NCBI GenBank assembly: GCA_021372675.1
Contig: JAJFTZ010000036.1
Span: 1 to 53,703, forward strand
Reading direction: 5' to 3'
Length of the DNA: 53,703 nt
DNA from: Eubacteriales bacterium
GTDB lineage: Bacteria > Bacillota > Clostridia > Christensenellales > CAG-138
Shown: in pieces, positions 34,299 to 43,269 of the stretch
How positions within the stretch are numbered: position 1 is the stretch's first letter
Layout: every line of letters begins with the position of its first letter
Notes under the pieces: generated by a model
What the model was told of the DNA's origin: nothing
The model's database searches: none
What the model saw: only the letters and a program-made list of their open reading frames with translations
Position numbers and translations under genes: made by a program

Positions 34299-34353
34299 CT
34301 TATCGGTGCGGCTGCCGCCGTCCCCCTGTGAGGGGCGCGCGGAATCCGGTAAG
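34299..34353 (+). promoter_or_regulatory. Structured RNA leader upstream of rpsM
   Basis: CTTATCGG (34299-34306) pairs with CCGGTAAG (34346-34353) through all eight positions (one U-G). It encloses two hairpins, GCGG-CTG-CCGC and CCCC-N6-GGGG, giving a three-way junction. It fills the only large gap (122 bases) in the ribosomal cluster and precedes the unit that contains rpsD, so an S4-type autoregulatory leader is a reasonable guess. Confidence 0.5.
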
Positions 34354-34397
34354 CTAACATAGAATCGACACAAATATTACGGAGGTGTACACAGTAT

Positions 34398-34766
34398 ATG
34401 GCACGTATTTCCGGCGTTGACTTGCCCAGAGAAAAGCGAGTCGAGATTGGGCTTACATACATTTATGGCGTGGGCCGCAAGACCGCGAACGACATTCTCG
34501 CCGCAACCGGAATTTCGCCCGACACCCGCGTCAGGGATCTGACCGAGGTCGAGGTGAACAAGCTCAGGGAATACATCGACCACAACGTTAAGGTTGAGGG
34601 CGATTTGAGGCGCGAGGTCTCCTTGAACATCAAGCGCCTGATTGAGATCGGCTGCTACCGCGGCGTGCGTCACCGCAAGGGGCTGCCCGTGCGCGGACAG
34701 AGCACCAAGCAGAACGCCCGCACGCGCAAGGGTCCCAAGCGCACCGTAGGCGGCAGGAAGAAGTAA
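34398..34766 (+). CDS. rpsM: 30S ribosomal protein S13
   Basis: A 122-residue uS13: [20 protein letters not shown] at the start, [16 protein letters not shown], and the basic end [25 protein letters not shown] is 12 bases upstream, a slightly long distance, just after the structured leader. Confidence 0.98.
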   Translation: MARISGVDLPREKRVEIGLTYIYGVGRKTANDILAATGISPDTRVRDLTEVEVNKLREYIDHNVKVEGDLRREVSLNIKRLIEIGCYRGVRHRKGLPVRGQSTKQNARTRKGPKRTVGGRKK

Positions 34767-34780
34767 GGAGGAAGCGAAAC

Positions 34781-35197
34781 ATGGCAAAAGCATCAGGTAC
34801 CGCCGGCAAGGTGAAAAAGACCGCAACGCGCAAGCGTCGCGAGAAAAAGAATATCGAGCGCGGCGCCGCGCATATCCGTTCCTCCTTCAACAACACCATG
34901 GTGACCATCACCGACGTGCAGGGCAACGCGCTTGCGTGGTCCTCGGCGGGCGGCCTTGGCTTCCGCGGTTCGAGGAAGAGCACGCCCTTCGCGGCGCAGA
35001 TGGCTGCCGAAACGGCCGCCAAAGCCGCGATGGAGCATGGTCTGCGCACCGTGGAGGTGTACGTGAAGGGACCCGGCTCCGGCCGCGAAGCCGCCATCCG
35101 CGCACTTCAGTCCGCCGGCCTCGAGGTCAACATGATCAAGGACGTGACGCCCATCCCGCACAACGGCTGCCGTCCGCCCAAGCGCAGAAGAGTTTAA
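34781..35197 (+). CDS. rpsK: 30S ribosomal protein S11
   Basis: A 138-residue uS11: [36 protein letters not shown] and the C-terminal [23 protein letters not shown] upstream. Confidence 0.98.
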   Translation: MAKASGTAGKVKKTATRKRREKKNIERGAAHIRSSFNNTMVTITDVQGNALAWSSAGGLGFRGSRKSTPFAAQMAAETAAKAAMEHGLRTVEVYVKGPGSGREAAIRALQSAGLEVNMIKDVTPIPHNGCRPPKRRRV

Positions 35198-35212
35198 GGA
35201 GGCACATAATCA

Positions 35213-35842
35213 ATGGCCAGATATACCGATTCCGTTTGCAGACAGTGCCGTCGCGAGGGCACCAAGCTGTTTCTTAAGGGCGACCGCTGCTACAGCGCGA
35301 AATGCGCCGTTACCAAGCGCCATACCCCTCCGGGACAGCATGGCCAGGCAAGGGCGAAAAAGATGTCCGAATACGGCATACAGCTTCGCGAAAAGCAAAA
35401 ATGCCGCCGCGCCTACGGTGTATTGGAATCCCAGTTCAGGAAATACTATACAATGGCGACCAATATGCGCGGCGTTACCGGCGAAAATATGCTGGGTCTT
35501 TTAGAGCGCAGGCTCGATAACGTCATCTACCGTTTGGGTTTTGCCAACAGCCGCCCGCAGGCGCGCCAGCTCGTGAACCACGGGCATTTTCGCGTGGACG
35601 GCAAGAAGGTGGATATCCCGTCGTATTTGGTGAAGCCCGCTCAGATCGTTACGGTGCGCGAGCGCAGCCGCGATATGGAATTCCTCAAGGAGCTGCGCGA
35701 GCAGGGCGCAAACAAGCCCATCCCCAAGTGGCTCGACCTCGATGCCGCCAACCTCACGGGCAAGGTCGTTTCGATGCCGCAGCGCGATGATATCGATCTT
35801 ACCATCGAGGAGCACCTCATCGTTGAGTTCTACTCCAGGTAA
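35213..35842 (+). CDS. rpsD: 30S ribosomal protein S4
   Basis: A 209-residue uS4 with the zinc-binding N-terminus (C9, C12, C26, C31) and the S4 RNA-binding domain ([33 protein letters not shown]). It is placed within the alpha operon between rpsK and rpoA, unlike Bacillus, where rpsD stands alone. S4 often represses its own operon, relevant to the leader at 34299. Confidence 0.98.
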   Translation: MARYTDSVCRQCRREGTKLFLKGDRCYSAKCAVTKRHTPPGQHGQARAKKMSEYGIQLREKQKCRRAYGVLESQFRKYYTMATNMRGVTGENMLGLLERRLDNVIYRLGFANSRPQARQLVNHGHFRVDGKKVDIPSYLVKPAQIVTVRERSRDMEFLKELREQGANKPIPKWLDLDAANLTGKVVSMPQRDDIDLTIEEHLIVEFYSR

Positions 35843-35893
35843 TGCGACCGCGCCCTTATCGACTGACCAGAAATCAAGAGAGGGGATATGGAT

Positions 35894-36835
35894 ATGATAG
35901 AAATCGAAAGGCCCAAGATCGAACGCGTGGAGATGACGGAGGACTACGGCAAATTTGTGGTGGAACCGCTCGAAAGAGGCTTCGGCATTACTTTGGGCAA
36001 CTCGCTGCGCCGGGTGCTGCTTTCGTCGCTTCCGGGCGTGGCGGTCTCGTCGGTCAAGATAGACGGCGTCCTGCATGAATTCTCCACCATCGAGGGCGTG
36101 AAGGAAGACGTCACCGAAATCATCCTCAACCTCAAGGAGCTGTGCGTGAAGCTGCACGCCGAGGGCAGCAAGAAGGTCATCATCGACGCCAAGGGCGAGT
36201 GCGAGATCAAGGCGGGGGACATTATCGGCGACGCGGACGTGGAGGTCATCAATCCCGAGCTCCACATCGCGACGCTCGGCCCCAACGCCAAGCTCTACAT
36301 GGAGATCATCCTTGAGCACGGACGCGGCTACGTGACCGCGGAGCGCAACAAAAAGCAGGATATGCCCATCGGGCAGATCGCGGTTGACTCCATTTACACG
36401 CCCATCCGCAAGGTGAACTTCCGCGTGGAGGATACCCGTGTCGGCCAGATCACCGACTACGATAAGCTCACGCTCGAGGTGTGGTCCGACGGCAGCATCA
36501 AGCCCGACGAATCCGTAAGCCTCGCCGCGAAGATACTCTCCGAGCACCTCATGCTTTTCATCAACCTCACGGAGCACGTGCAGGGCGTGGAGATCATGGT
36601 GGAGAAGGAAGAGGATAAAAAGGAAAAGATCCTCGAGATGACCATCGAGGAGCTCGACCTTAGCGTTCGCTCGTACAACTGCCTCAAGCGCGCCGGCATT
36701 AATACCGTTGAGGAGCTCGTGATGCGCAACGAGGAAGAGATGATGAAGGTCCGCAACCTTGGGCGCAAGTCGCTCGAGGAGGTTCAGCAGAAGCTGCTTG
36801 CGCTGGGCTTGTCATTGCGCCATAACGAAGACTGA
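35894..36835 (+). CDS. rpoA: RNA polymerase alpha subunit
   Basis: A 313-residue alpha subunit. N-terminal assembly domain ([35 protein letters not shown]) to about 230, an acidic linker, then the C-terminal DNA- and activator-binding domain ([34 protein letters not shown]). The second ATG ([10 protein letters not shown]) was chosen because GAGGGG is eight bases before it; the first (35888) is only two bases from it. Confidence 0.98.
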   Translation: MIEIERPKIERVEMTEDYGKFVVEPLERGFGITLGNSLRRVLLSSLPGVAVSSVKIDGVLHEFSTIEGVKEDVTEIILNLKELCVKLHAEGSKKVIIDAKGECEIKAGDIIGDADVEVINPELHIATLGPNAKLYMEIILEHGRGYVTAERNKKQDMPIGQIAVDSIYTPIRKVNFRVEDTRVGQITDYDKLTLEVWSDGSIKPDESVSLAAKILSEHLMLFINLTEHVQGVEIMVEKEEDKKEKILEMTIEELDLSVRSYNCLKRAGINTVEELVMRNEEEMMKVRNLGRKSLEEVQQKLLALGLSLRHNED

Positions 36836-36851
36836 TTTAGGAGGAAGGAAC

Positions 36852-37343
36852 ATGCCAAACCGTAAGCTGAACAGGTCGTCTGACCAGCGCGTCGCCATGC
36901 TTCGCAACATGACCACGGCTTTGCTTTGGAACGGGAAGATCATCACCACCGAAGCGCGCGCCAAGGAAGTACGCCCTATTGCGGAAAAACTCATCACGCT
37001 TGCCGTGAAGGAGCATAAAAACACCGTTACCGTCGAAAAGGAGACCCGCAACGAGAAGCAGCAGGTCGTGAAACTCGAAAAGAAAAACGACCTGCCCACT
37101 AAGCTCGCCGCCCGCAGGCAGATCATGTCGTATCTCTACGATATGCCCCTGCCCCGCAAGGAGAAGGAATCCAAAACCGAGTATGCCGAGCGCGCCAAAA
37201 AGAGCCCGCACCCCGTAGTGGATAAGCTCTTTAACGAGATCGCGCCCAAGTATGAGAGCCGCAACGGCGGCTATACCCGCATCCTCAAGATGGGCCCCCG
37301 CCGCGGCGACGCCGCCGAGCTCGTCGTCCTCGAGCTGGTCTGA
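36852..37343 (+). CDS. rplQ: 50S ribosomal protein L17, enlarged
   Basis: A 163-residue bL17. The N-terminal half ([40 protein letters not shown]) and the C-terminal [19 protein letters not shown] are typical. Between them, residues ~56-120 are largely a charged insertion; homologues of 115-130 residues have a much shorter connection. The reading frame is intact and AGGAGG lies before the ATG. End of the alpha operon. Confidence 0.96.
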   Translation: MPNRKLNRSSDQRVAMLRNMTTALLWNGKIITTEARAKEVRPIAEKLITLAVKEHKNTVTVEKETRNEKQQVVKLEKKNDLPTKLAARRQIMSYLYDMPLPRKEKESKTEYAERAKKSPHPVVDKLFNEIAPKYESRNGGYTRILKMGPRRGDAAELVVLELV

Positions 37344-37354
37344 GACCGGGGTAC

Positions 37355-37382
37355 GGTTACTTTTCTTAAAAGAAAAGTAACC
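37355..37382. repeat. Perfect inverted repeat after rplQ
   Basis: GGTTACTTTTCT / AGAAAAGTAACC, 12-base arms with a TAAA loop, 11 bases past the rplQ stop. It lacks a trailing U-run but can slow or process the transcript before the main terminator downstream. Confidence 0.6.
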
Positions 37383-37426
37383 AAAAGAACTTATTGGTTA
37401 AATTATATTAAAGCTTGCTTTACGCG

Positions 37427-37457
37427 AAAATGCGCCTCAAACAACGAGGCGCATTTT
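37427..37457. terminator. Bidirectional terminator of the ribosomal cluster
   Basis: AAAATGCGCCTC / GAGGCGCATTTT, a 12-base stem with a seven-base loop and T-rich ends in both directions, between convergent rplQ and the metallo-hydrolase gene. Confidence 0.88.
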
Positions 37458-37471
37458 GTGTTTCATGCAGA

Positions 37472-38251
37472 CTACAGCCGCACCCCAAAATCCCCAAACT
37501 CGAACACGCCCGCGCCGTGATAAAGCAGCCCCCGCTCGGCAAGCGTAGAAAATGCCGCGTCGACGCGCTTGGGGAGGTCGGTCGGCACGTCGAGCGCATG
37601 ATGTCCCGGCAATATGCGCGAAACGGGCAAGGCTGCGACGCGCGCAACGGAGCGGGCAAAGGCGGCGGGGCCGGTGGTGGGGTAGTAGGCGTCCAAGCAG
37701 CCTAGGTAGATAAGATCGCCCGTGTATAAATATCCCCTGTCCGGCTCGTAAAAGCACATGTGGCCGGGCGAGTGGCCGGGCGTATGCAATACCCGCACAA
37801 GCCTGCCGCCGAGCTCGAACGTATCGAGGTCATGGAGGATGCGGCTCGGCGTGCCTTTGAACAAGCGGTAAGCGGCCGCGTCAAACCCCGCGGGAAAATC
37901 GCACGGCTCCTTCAAAAGCTGTGCCCTAACGGCCTCGAGCGGCAAAGGAAACGCGCCGGCAAGCCAAGCCGCCTCCGCAGCATGCACGGCAAAACGCGGG
38001 AATTGCGCATGCCCGCCGATGTGATCCCAATGCGCGTGCGTAGCGGCCGCCTCAACGGGAAGTCTCGTGAGCGACGAAACGGCTCCGGCCATATCGCCCA
38101 CGCCAAGCCCCGTGTCGATCAAAAGCGCGGCGTCCGTCCCGAACAGCAAATATGCGTGCGTATGCTCGTAGTGTTTATATTCGCTGATGGCATAGGTCGC
38201 TTCATCGATCTGCTCTATTGTGAACCAGTCTTCCGCCCCTATTCCTGCCAT
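37472..38251 (-). CDS. MBL-fold metallo-hydrolase
   Basis: A 259-residue metallo-beta-lactamase-fold hydrolase. The metal motif is THAHWDHIGGH (H72, H74, D76, H77, H81), with later ligands in HTPGHSPGHM, the aspartate of YTGDLIYLG and the histidine of LPGHH. It resembles glyoxalase-II-like or lactonase-like members; the substrate is not determined. The start MAGIGAEDWF overlaps the end of the nitroreductase gene by 13 bases; the Shine-Dalgarno is weak, so it is probably coupled to that gene. Confidence 0.87.
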   Translation of the reverse strand: MAGIGAEDWFTIEQIDEATYAISEYKHYEHTHAYLLFGTDAALLIDTGLGVGDMAGAVSSLTRLPVEAAATHAHWDHIGGHAQFPRFAVHAAEAAWLAGAFPLPLEAVRAQLLKEPCDFPAGFDAAAYRLFKGTPSRILHDLDTFELGGRLVRVLHTPGHSPGHMCFYEPDRGYLYTGDLIYLGCLDAYYPTTGPAAFARSVARVAALPVSRILPGHHALDVPTDLPKRVDAAFSTLAERGLLYHGAGVFEFGDFGVRL

Positions 38252-38820
38252 TTCACCATCTTCTCGAGCGTGCGCCTTGGGCGCGCCTCGGGTGCTTCGT
38301 CGGCGTAGCCGAGGCTCACGGCGGCGAGGAGAAGGGAATCTTCCTCGAGCCATGCGCAAAGCTCGGGGTAGGCAAAAAAGGTGTCCGCGATCCACAGCGA
38401 GCCGATATGGAGTTCCGTCGCGCGGAGCAGCATGTGCTCGATGGCGCCGCCGATGGACTGCGCGTCCACGAGCGAAGTCACATAGTCGTTGATCTCGCGC
38501 GCTTCGGGGTGGAAAACATCGCGGCGGCTGAATACGAACACCGTGGCCGCCGCCTCCGCCATGATGCGGAAGGTATTTTCGGCGCTGCCGGTGGAGGCAA
38601 CGCCCCCGGCCCTTCGGTTTTCAAGCGCGGTATGCAGGATATCGGCCATCTCTTTTCGCGCTTTATTCTGTACCACGATAAAGCGCCACGGCTGCATGTT
38701 CTTGCCGGATGGCGCGAGCCGCGCGGCGTCGAGGATGCTGAGGATCGTTTCGCGCGGCAGTGGGTCGTTTTTAAAGCGGCGTATGCTGCGGCGGGCCTCT
38801 ATGGCGGTCATAAGCTCCAT
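38239..38820 (-). CDS. Nitroreductase-family flavoprotein
   Basis: A 193-residue FMN-dependent nitroreductase-family protein. The FMN-binding RRSIRRFKNDPLP at 11-23, the AARLAPSGKNMQPWRFIVVQ block, and the helix with GGAIEHMLLRATELHIGSLW identify the family. AAAGGAAG precedes the ATG. It is first in a two-gene unit with the MBL hydrolase. Substrate unknown. Confidence 0.9.
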   Translation of the reverse strand: MELMTAIEARRSIRRFKNDPLPRETILSILDAARLAPSGKNMQPWRFIVVQNKARKEMADILHTALENRRAGGVASTGSAENTFRIMAEAAATVFVFSRRDVFHPEAREINDYVTSLVDAQSIGGAIEHMLLRATELHIGSLWIADTFFAYPELCAWLEEDSLLLAAVSLGYADEAPEARPRRTLEKMVKWQE

Positions 38821-38861
38821 AAAAAACTTCCTTTCATCTGCGCTGTGTTGTTGAAAGAATA

Positions 38862-38887
38862 CGGCGGCGGCCGTAAGGCCGCCGCCG
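38862..38887 (-). terminator. Terminator after the TIM44-like gene
   Basis: CGGCGGCGGCC / GGCCGCCGCCG, 11-base stem; loop GTAA read on the plus strand. On the minus strand it is followed by TATTCTTTC, 19 bases past the gene's stop. Confidence 0.75.
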
Positions 38888-38905
38888 CGAAGGCATGCTT
38901 ACGCG

Positions 38906-39829
38906 TTAAGAGCCGCTTCTTTGAGATATTCCTTTGATCGAGGAGATCACCCAATCGTACTGCGAGTTCACCGTGACGGCGCCGCAGTATTCGCACTTGG
39001 CAGAGTAGCTTATTTCGAGCGGCGCGCCGCAGTTGGCGCAATGCACGGTTTCGGCGTGTTCGCTGTGTTCGGTCTTTACGCCACGCGAGCGGATGAGCGT
39101 CCATTCGTACTCCATGAAACGTTCCTTGCTGCGGTTGCCGCTCACGACCGCGCCCGTCGCGTCGTCGAGCGTATAATCGACGATGCGGGTATTGACGCGG
39201 GCCACGAGCGTATCGTTTACCTCGTCCTGCATAACGCCCATGAGGTTTACGCTCAAAACGGCGATGCGCTCCACGTAGTTGGTGCGGCGGTTTCTAATGA
39301 GCTCGTCGAGCTGGCGGCCGAACTGGTTGTAAAGCTGGTCGGTCATGTGGGCGCGCATGGGATCCCACTTTTTATCCTGCCACGCGCTTTGCAGCTTGAT
39401 GTAGAGGTTGGCGATCCTCTCCTTGATCTCGTTTTCGGAGAACTCCGGATCGGTCTCGAGGAGCTTCGATACGGGCATGAGGCCCTGGCGTGCGATCGGG
39501 CCGGGCGATACGGGCGCGTTTTTGCCGGCCGCTTTCATATTCTTGCTGAACCTGCCGTAGAGCACGAGCACGATGAAGACGATCAAGATAACGGGAAAAA
39601 GGCCGAGGCCGGAGCCCGAGCCGCTGCCGGAGGTATAGCCGCTGCCGCTATCCCAGCCGCCGCTGCTTCCCCAACTGCTGCTGCCCCAGTCGCTGCTCCC
39701 GCCGCTTCCGCCATAGTCGGAATCGCCGGAAAAATTGCCGGCATCCGCGAGGGAAAACGCGGGCAGCGCGCATAGGAGCAACAGGGCGAGCGCTATCCCA
39801 AGCAAACGTAGAAAACGCGTATGCTTCAT
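38906..39829 (-). CDS. TIM44-like membrane protein with zinc ribbon
   Basis: A 307-residue exported or membrane protein: an N-terminal signal segment (FLRLLGIALALLLLCALPAF), a 45-residue Gly/Ser/Trp low-complexity stretch, one membrane helix (LGLFPVILIVFIVLVLYGRF, around 76-96), a TIM44-like domain (about 120-255) and a C-terminal CANCG ... CEYCG zinc ribbon. In bacteria such proteins are of unknown role. The start MKHTRF has GGAAAGGG upstream; the frame beyond it runs into the adjacent inverted-repeat element. It stands alone between two other transcription units. Confidence 0.8.
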   Translation of the reverse strand: MKHTRFLRLLGIALALLLLCALPAFSLADAGNFSGDSDYGGSGGSSDWGSSSWGSSGGWDSGSGYTSGSGSGSGLGLFPVILIVFIVLVLYGRFSKNMKAAGKNAPVSPGPIARQGLMPVSKLLETDPEFSENEIKERIANLYIKLQSAWQDKKWDPMRAHMTDQLYNQFGRQLDELIRNRRTNYVERIAVLSVNLMGVMQDEVNDTLVARVNTRIVDYTLDDATGAVVSGNRSKERFMEYEWTLIRSRGVKTEHSEHAETVHCANCGAPLEISYSAKCEYCGAVTVNSQYDWVISSIKGISQRSGS

Positions 39830-39849
39830 ACTAAAACCCTTTCCCCATG

Positions 39850-40126
39850 TAAGGTAAAGAGAGCCAAACCCCTGCGGTTTAGAAGGGCGGAAAGCACGCC
39901 ATTGCTGTGTTATCGGCACTTGCCGTAGCGCCACTACGGCTTCATGCCTCTGCCTTGCACTGCCGCACTTTCCGCCCCTCTAAACTCCTTGACCGCAAAG
40001 CTGTCAGCTTGGATGCAATACAAGGAAGAGGAGGAAACCGTAGTGGGGCTACGGCGACTGATGATGACGATGCAGCCAGCCAAAATGGCAGCTTTGCGGC
40101 GTAGGGTTTTGGCTCTCCTTACCTTA
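39850..40126. mobile_element. MITE-like element 1
   Basis: A 277-base non-coding unit with 27-base terminal inverted repeats (24/27 matches): left TAAGGTAAAGAGAGCC and onwards, right end its complement at 40100-40126. Inside are further inverted repeats: an 18-base pair at 39878-39895 and 39968-39985 (one mismatch) and CCGCAAAGCTG (39992-40002) against CAGCTTTGCGG (near 40089-40099). No ORF of note. The nested dyads suggest a folding transcript or a non-autonomous transposable element; no clear target duplication was seen. Confidence 0.6.
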
Positions 40127-40272
40127 GGTTTTGATACCTTATTATACGACAGGATGGGCCGCGTGACAACCGCGCGAAGATGTAAACGAACGGCGCGAAT
40201 ATACTCGTATACGCCATGATCTGACGAATATATCGCGCCCGCACTTTAAAAAAAACGGCGGTGTGGTATACT
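40127..40272. other. Spacer between the two MITE-like elements
   Basis: About 145 bases of mixed composition without a supported gene. No clear promoter, terminator or further repeat was recognised. Confidence 0.5.
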
Positions 40273-40598
40273 TAAGCATAGCTCACCAATCCGAACCCGC
40301 CTCAAACGGCATAGTTTGGGCGGTTTCTGTGTTGTCGTCGGTTGGAATAGCGCCGCACGCGAGGCCAAAGGCCCCGGCCTGAAAGGCTCCGGCTCCGCCG
40401 GACGCTATGCCGCCCTCCTCCGCCTTGAACCCGCCTCAAACTCTGCCGTTTGAGGTCGTTCGAGCCACAGATGCGTAGGGCGCGTTAGAGCACGGCGGAG
40501 GCGCGAAGGCGTAGCGGTGTCTACGTCTAGCGGCTCCAACAAAGCTATGGCACGCCCTACACTTCTGTGGCCGGGTTCGGATTGGTGTGCTATACTTA
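40273..40598. mobile_element. MITE-like element 2
   Basis: A 326-base non-coding unit bounded by 27-base terminal inverted repeats with 25/27 matches (left 40273-40299, right 40572-40598; inner part CACCAATCCGAACCCG identical). Internal dyads include CCTCAAAC-N6-GTTTGAGG (about 40433-40454). Its ends differ from those of element 1, so it belongs to another family. It lies directly before ecfA1 and may supply or disturb that operon's promoter. Confidence 0.65.
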
Positions 40599-40649
40599 TA
40601 TATTGGAATGCCGAAAAACCAAGCAAACGGAGCATTTGAACGGGGACGC

Positions 40650-41486
40650 ATGATCGAGGTTAAAAACATCACGTACAAATACGAAAACGAAGGCCCCGCG
40701 GCCATCGAGGGGCTTTCGCTTTCCATAAAGCGCGGCGAGTTCGTGGCGGTGGTAGGGCATAACGGCTCGGGCAAGAGCACGCTCGCCAAGCATTTAAACG
40801 CGCTTTTGATCCCCGCCTCGGGCGACGTGCTCGTGGACGGCATGAACACCAAGGATGAAAAATCCACGCTCGCCATACGGCAGAAGGTGGGCATGGTGTT
40901 TCAAAATCCGGATAACCAGCTCGTCACTACCGTGGTCGAGGAGGATGTGGCCTTCGGGCCGGAAAACCTCGGCGTGGAGCCGGAGGAGATTAGAAAACGG
41001 GTGGACGAGGCGCTCAAGAGCGTGGGCATGAGCGAATTCGCGACGAACGCGCCGCACCTGCTTTCGGGCGGCCAAAAGCAGAGGATCGCCATCGCCGGCA
41101 CGCTCGCTATGCTGCCCGATGTTTTGGTGCTCGACGAGGCGACGGCCATGCTCGATCCGCGCGGGCGGCGCGAGGTGCTCCGCATCGTTTCGGACCTCAA
41201 TAAAAACCGCGGCATCACCGTGGTGATGATCACGCAGTATATGGAGGAGGCCGTGCTCGCCAACCGCGTGGCGGTCATGGCGGAGGGCCGCCTCATTTTG
41301 GACGATACGCCCAAAAACGTGTTCGCGCAGACCGCGCTTTTAAGGCGGCACAGGCTCGACGTGCCCGCCATGGCGAAGCTGCGCGATTCGCTTGCGCTCG
41401 AGGGGATTGAGCTCCCCAAGGACGCGATCACGGTAGAGGAGATAGCGGACGCAATTGCTTCGGCGGTAAACAGCCGGAGCAAGTAG
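40650..41486 (+). CDS. ecfA1: ECF transporter ATPase EcfA1
   Basis: A 278-residue ABC ATPase of the energy-coupling factor module. Walker A GHNGSGKST, Q-loop FQNPDNQLV, signature LLSGGQKQRIAIAG, Walker B VLVLDEATAMLDP (the DEA form found in EcfA). The start MIEVKNITYK has GGGGA upstream; the frame beyond it lies in the MITE-like element. With EcfA2, EcfT and interchangeable S components it imports vitamins and related micronutrients. Confidence 0.95.
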   Translation: MIEVKNITYKYENEGPAAIEGLSLSIKRGEFVAVVGHNGSGKSTLAKHLNALLIPASGDVLVDGMNTKDEKSTLAIRQKVGMVFQNPDNQLVTTVVEEDVAFGPENLGVEPEEIRKRVDEALKSVGMSEFATNAPHLLSGGQKQRIAIAGTLAMLPDVLVLDEATAMLDPRGRREVLRIVSDLNKNRGITVVMITQYMEEAVLANRVAVMAEGRLILDDTPKNVFAQTALLRRHRLDVPAMAKLRDSLALEGIELPKDAITVEEIADAIASAVNSRSK

Positions 41487-41616
41487 CCGCAGGATTTTTG
41501 CCGCCAATCAAGGCGGCCGACGCAGACGGGCCCGGAGCGCCCGTCGAGGAGAACAACACAGAGTGGCGGTAAAAGGACGAGGCTAATGATTCGAATGTTT
41601 GCCGCCGGAGTAATTT
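41487..41616 (+). other. Gap in the ecf operon with two hairpins
   Basis: The 130 bases between ecfA1 and ecfA2 hold GCCGCC-AATCAA-GGCGGC and a second dyad ACGGGC / GCCCGT (five-base loop). Neither is followed by a U-run; no gene is seen. Confidence 0.45.
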
Positions 41617-42468
41617 ATGCCGATTGTTGTTGAAAAACTGACGCATACCTATATGGGCGGGAGCGCCATCGCCTTCAGCGCCATCAAGGATATCGACCTC
41701 ACGATCTACGAGGGCGAATTCCTGGGCGTGATCGGGCACACGGGCTCCGGCAAATCCACGTTCATCCAGCACCTCAACGGCCTCATTCAGCCCACGAGCG
41801 GCAAGGTCACGGTGGACGGCTTCGACATGGCCGATAAAAAGCAGCGCGCCCAAGGGCGAAAGCTCGTGGGCTTGGTGTTCCAATACCCGGAATACCAGCT
41901 TTTCGAGGAGACCGTGGCGAAGGATATCGCCTACGGGCCGAAAAACATGGGGCTAAAAGACGCGGAGGTCGCGGAGCGCGTGGAGGAGGCCATGCGCCTC
42001 GTGGGGCTGCCGTCGGGCCGCTTTGCGAACAAATCGCCCTTCGAGCTTTCGGGCGGCGAAAAGCGCCGCGCGGCGCTCGCGGGCATCATCGCCATGAACC
42101 CCAAATACCTCGTGCTCGACGAGCCCATGGCGGGCCTCGACCCGCTCGGGCGCAGGGAAATCTTGAACACCATCGACTCCTTAAGAAAAAATATCCGCTG
42201 CTCGGTGGTGATGGTATCCCACTCCATGGACGACGTGGCGCGCTGCGCCGACCGCATCGCGGTACTGTCGGGCGGGGAGCTTATCGCGGTAGACGAGGCG
42301 GAAAGCATTTTCTCAAAAACGCAGATGCTCCTCGACGCGGGGCTCGACGTGCCGCAGGTTTCGCGGCTGGCGCTTTCATTGAAGGAGCGCGGGGTGGATA
42401 TCGACGAAGGCATCTACAAGCTCGACGATATGGTGCGCTTCATAACGGGGAGGCTCAAAAGTGTTTAA
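41617..42468 (+). CDS. ecfA2: ECF transporter ATPase EcfA2
   Basis: A 283-residue second ATPase of the ECF module. Walker A GHTGSGKSTF, Q-loop FQYPEYQLFEETV, signature FELSGGEKRRAALAG, Walker B YLVLDEPMAGLDP, switch H in VSHSMDD. GGAG stands seven bases before the ATG. Its end overlaps the ecfT start by eight bases. Confidence 0.95.
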   Translation: MPIVVEKLTHTYMGGSAIAFSAIKDIDLTIYEGEFLGVIGHTGSGKSTFIQHLNGLIQPTSGKVTVDGFDMADKKQRAQGRKLVGLVFQYPEYQLFEETVAKDIAYGPKNMGLKDAEVAERVEEAMRLVGLPSGRFANKSPFELSGGEKRRAALAGIIAMNPKYLVLDEPMAGLDPLGRREILNTIDSLRKNIRCSVVMVSHSMDDVARCADRIAVLSGGELIAVDEAESIFSKTQMLLDAGLDVPQVSRLALSLKERGVDIDEGIYKLDDMVRFITGRLKSV

Positions 42469-43264
42469 AGACATTACCTTGGGCCAGTACTACCCCGGCG
42501 ATTCGGTGGTTCACAGGCTCGACCCGCGCACGAAGATCGTGCTGATGCTCGCCTATATCGCGGTGGTGTTCGCCATCGGGGAGATGTGGCTTTTTTCGAT
42601 CGCGGCGGCGTTCGTGTTCCTGACGGCGGCGCTTTCGCGGCTTCCGTTTTCGTACCTTTGGAAATCGCTCAAGCCCCTCAAATGGGTGCTGGTGTTCATG
42701 TTCGTTTTAAACGTGTTTACCATAAAGACCGGCGCTAAGCTCATCGATTGGTGGATCGTGAAGATCACCGTAGACGGCGTATTGCAGGCGGTGTTCGTTT
42801 TATTGCGGCTTACGCTCCTCGTGGCGGGCACGGCGCTTATGACGCTCACCACCACGCCCATCGCGCTGACGGACGGCTTGGAAAAGCTTTTGTCGCCGCT
42901 TAAGCGCATCGGCTTCCCGGCGCACGAGCTCGCCATGATGATGACCATCGCGCTCCGCTTCATCCCCACGCTTTTGGAGGAGGCGGATAAAATCATGAAG
43001 GCGCAGCTTTCGCGCGGGGCGGACTTTGAAACGGGCGGCCTCATCAAGCGCGCCAAGGGGATGATCCCCATCATCGTGCCGCTGTTCGTGAGCGCGTTTC
43101 GGCGCGCGGACGAGCTCGCCATGGCCATGGAAAGCCGCTGCTACCACGGCGGCGAGGGGCGCACGCGCATGAAAAGGCTTCGCTTTACGGGCGCGGACGG
43201 CGTGGCGGCGCTCACGCTCGTGCTCATGCTCGGCGCTATCATCGCCATACAGACGATCTTTTAA
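42461..43264 (+). CDS. ecfT: ECF transporter membrane subunit EcfT
   Basis: A 267-residue transmembrane coupling protein with several helices, opening with the typical YYPGDSVVHRLDPRTKI and carrying ALRFIPTLLEEADKIMKAQLSRG and the second coupling-helix region FRRADELAMAMESRCY (the ARG-like motifs that touch the ATPases). GTG start with GGGGAGG eight bases upstream, inside ecfA2. Confidence 0.95.
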   Translation: MFKDITLGQYYPGDSVVHRLDPRTKIVLMLAYIAVVFAIGEMWLFSIAAAFVFLTAALSRLPFSYLWKSLKPLKWVLVFMFVLNVFTIKTGAKLIDWWIVKITVDGVLQAVFVLLRLTLLVAGTALMTLTTTPIALTDGLEKLLSPLKRIGFPAHELAMMMTIALRFIPTLLEEADKIMKAQLSRGADFETGGLIKRAKGMIPIIVPLFVSAFRRADELAMAMESRCYHGGEGRTRMKRLRFTGADGVAALTLVLMLGAIIAIQTIF

Positions 43265-43269
43265 CGGCT

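Noticed and set aside
37355..37382. Inverted repeat after rplQ as the main terminator
   Set aside because: No U-run follows the stem; the hairpin at 37427-37457 is a better terminator. Kept only as a repeat.
40587..40649. Longer N-terminus for EcfA1
   Set aside because: These codons lie in the end of the MITE-like element; family alignment begins at MIEVKN and a ribosome site precedes that ATG.
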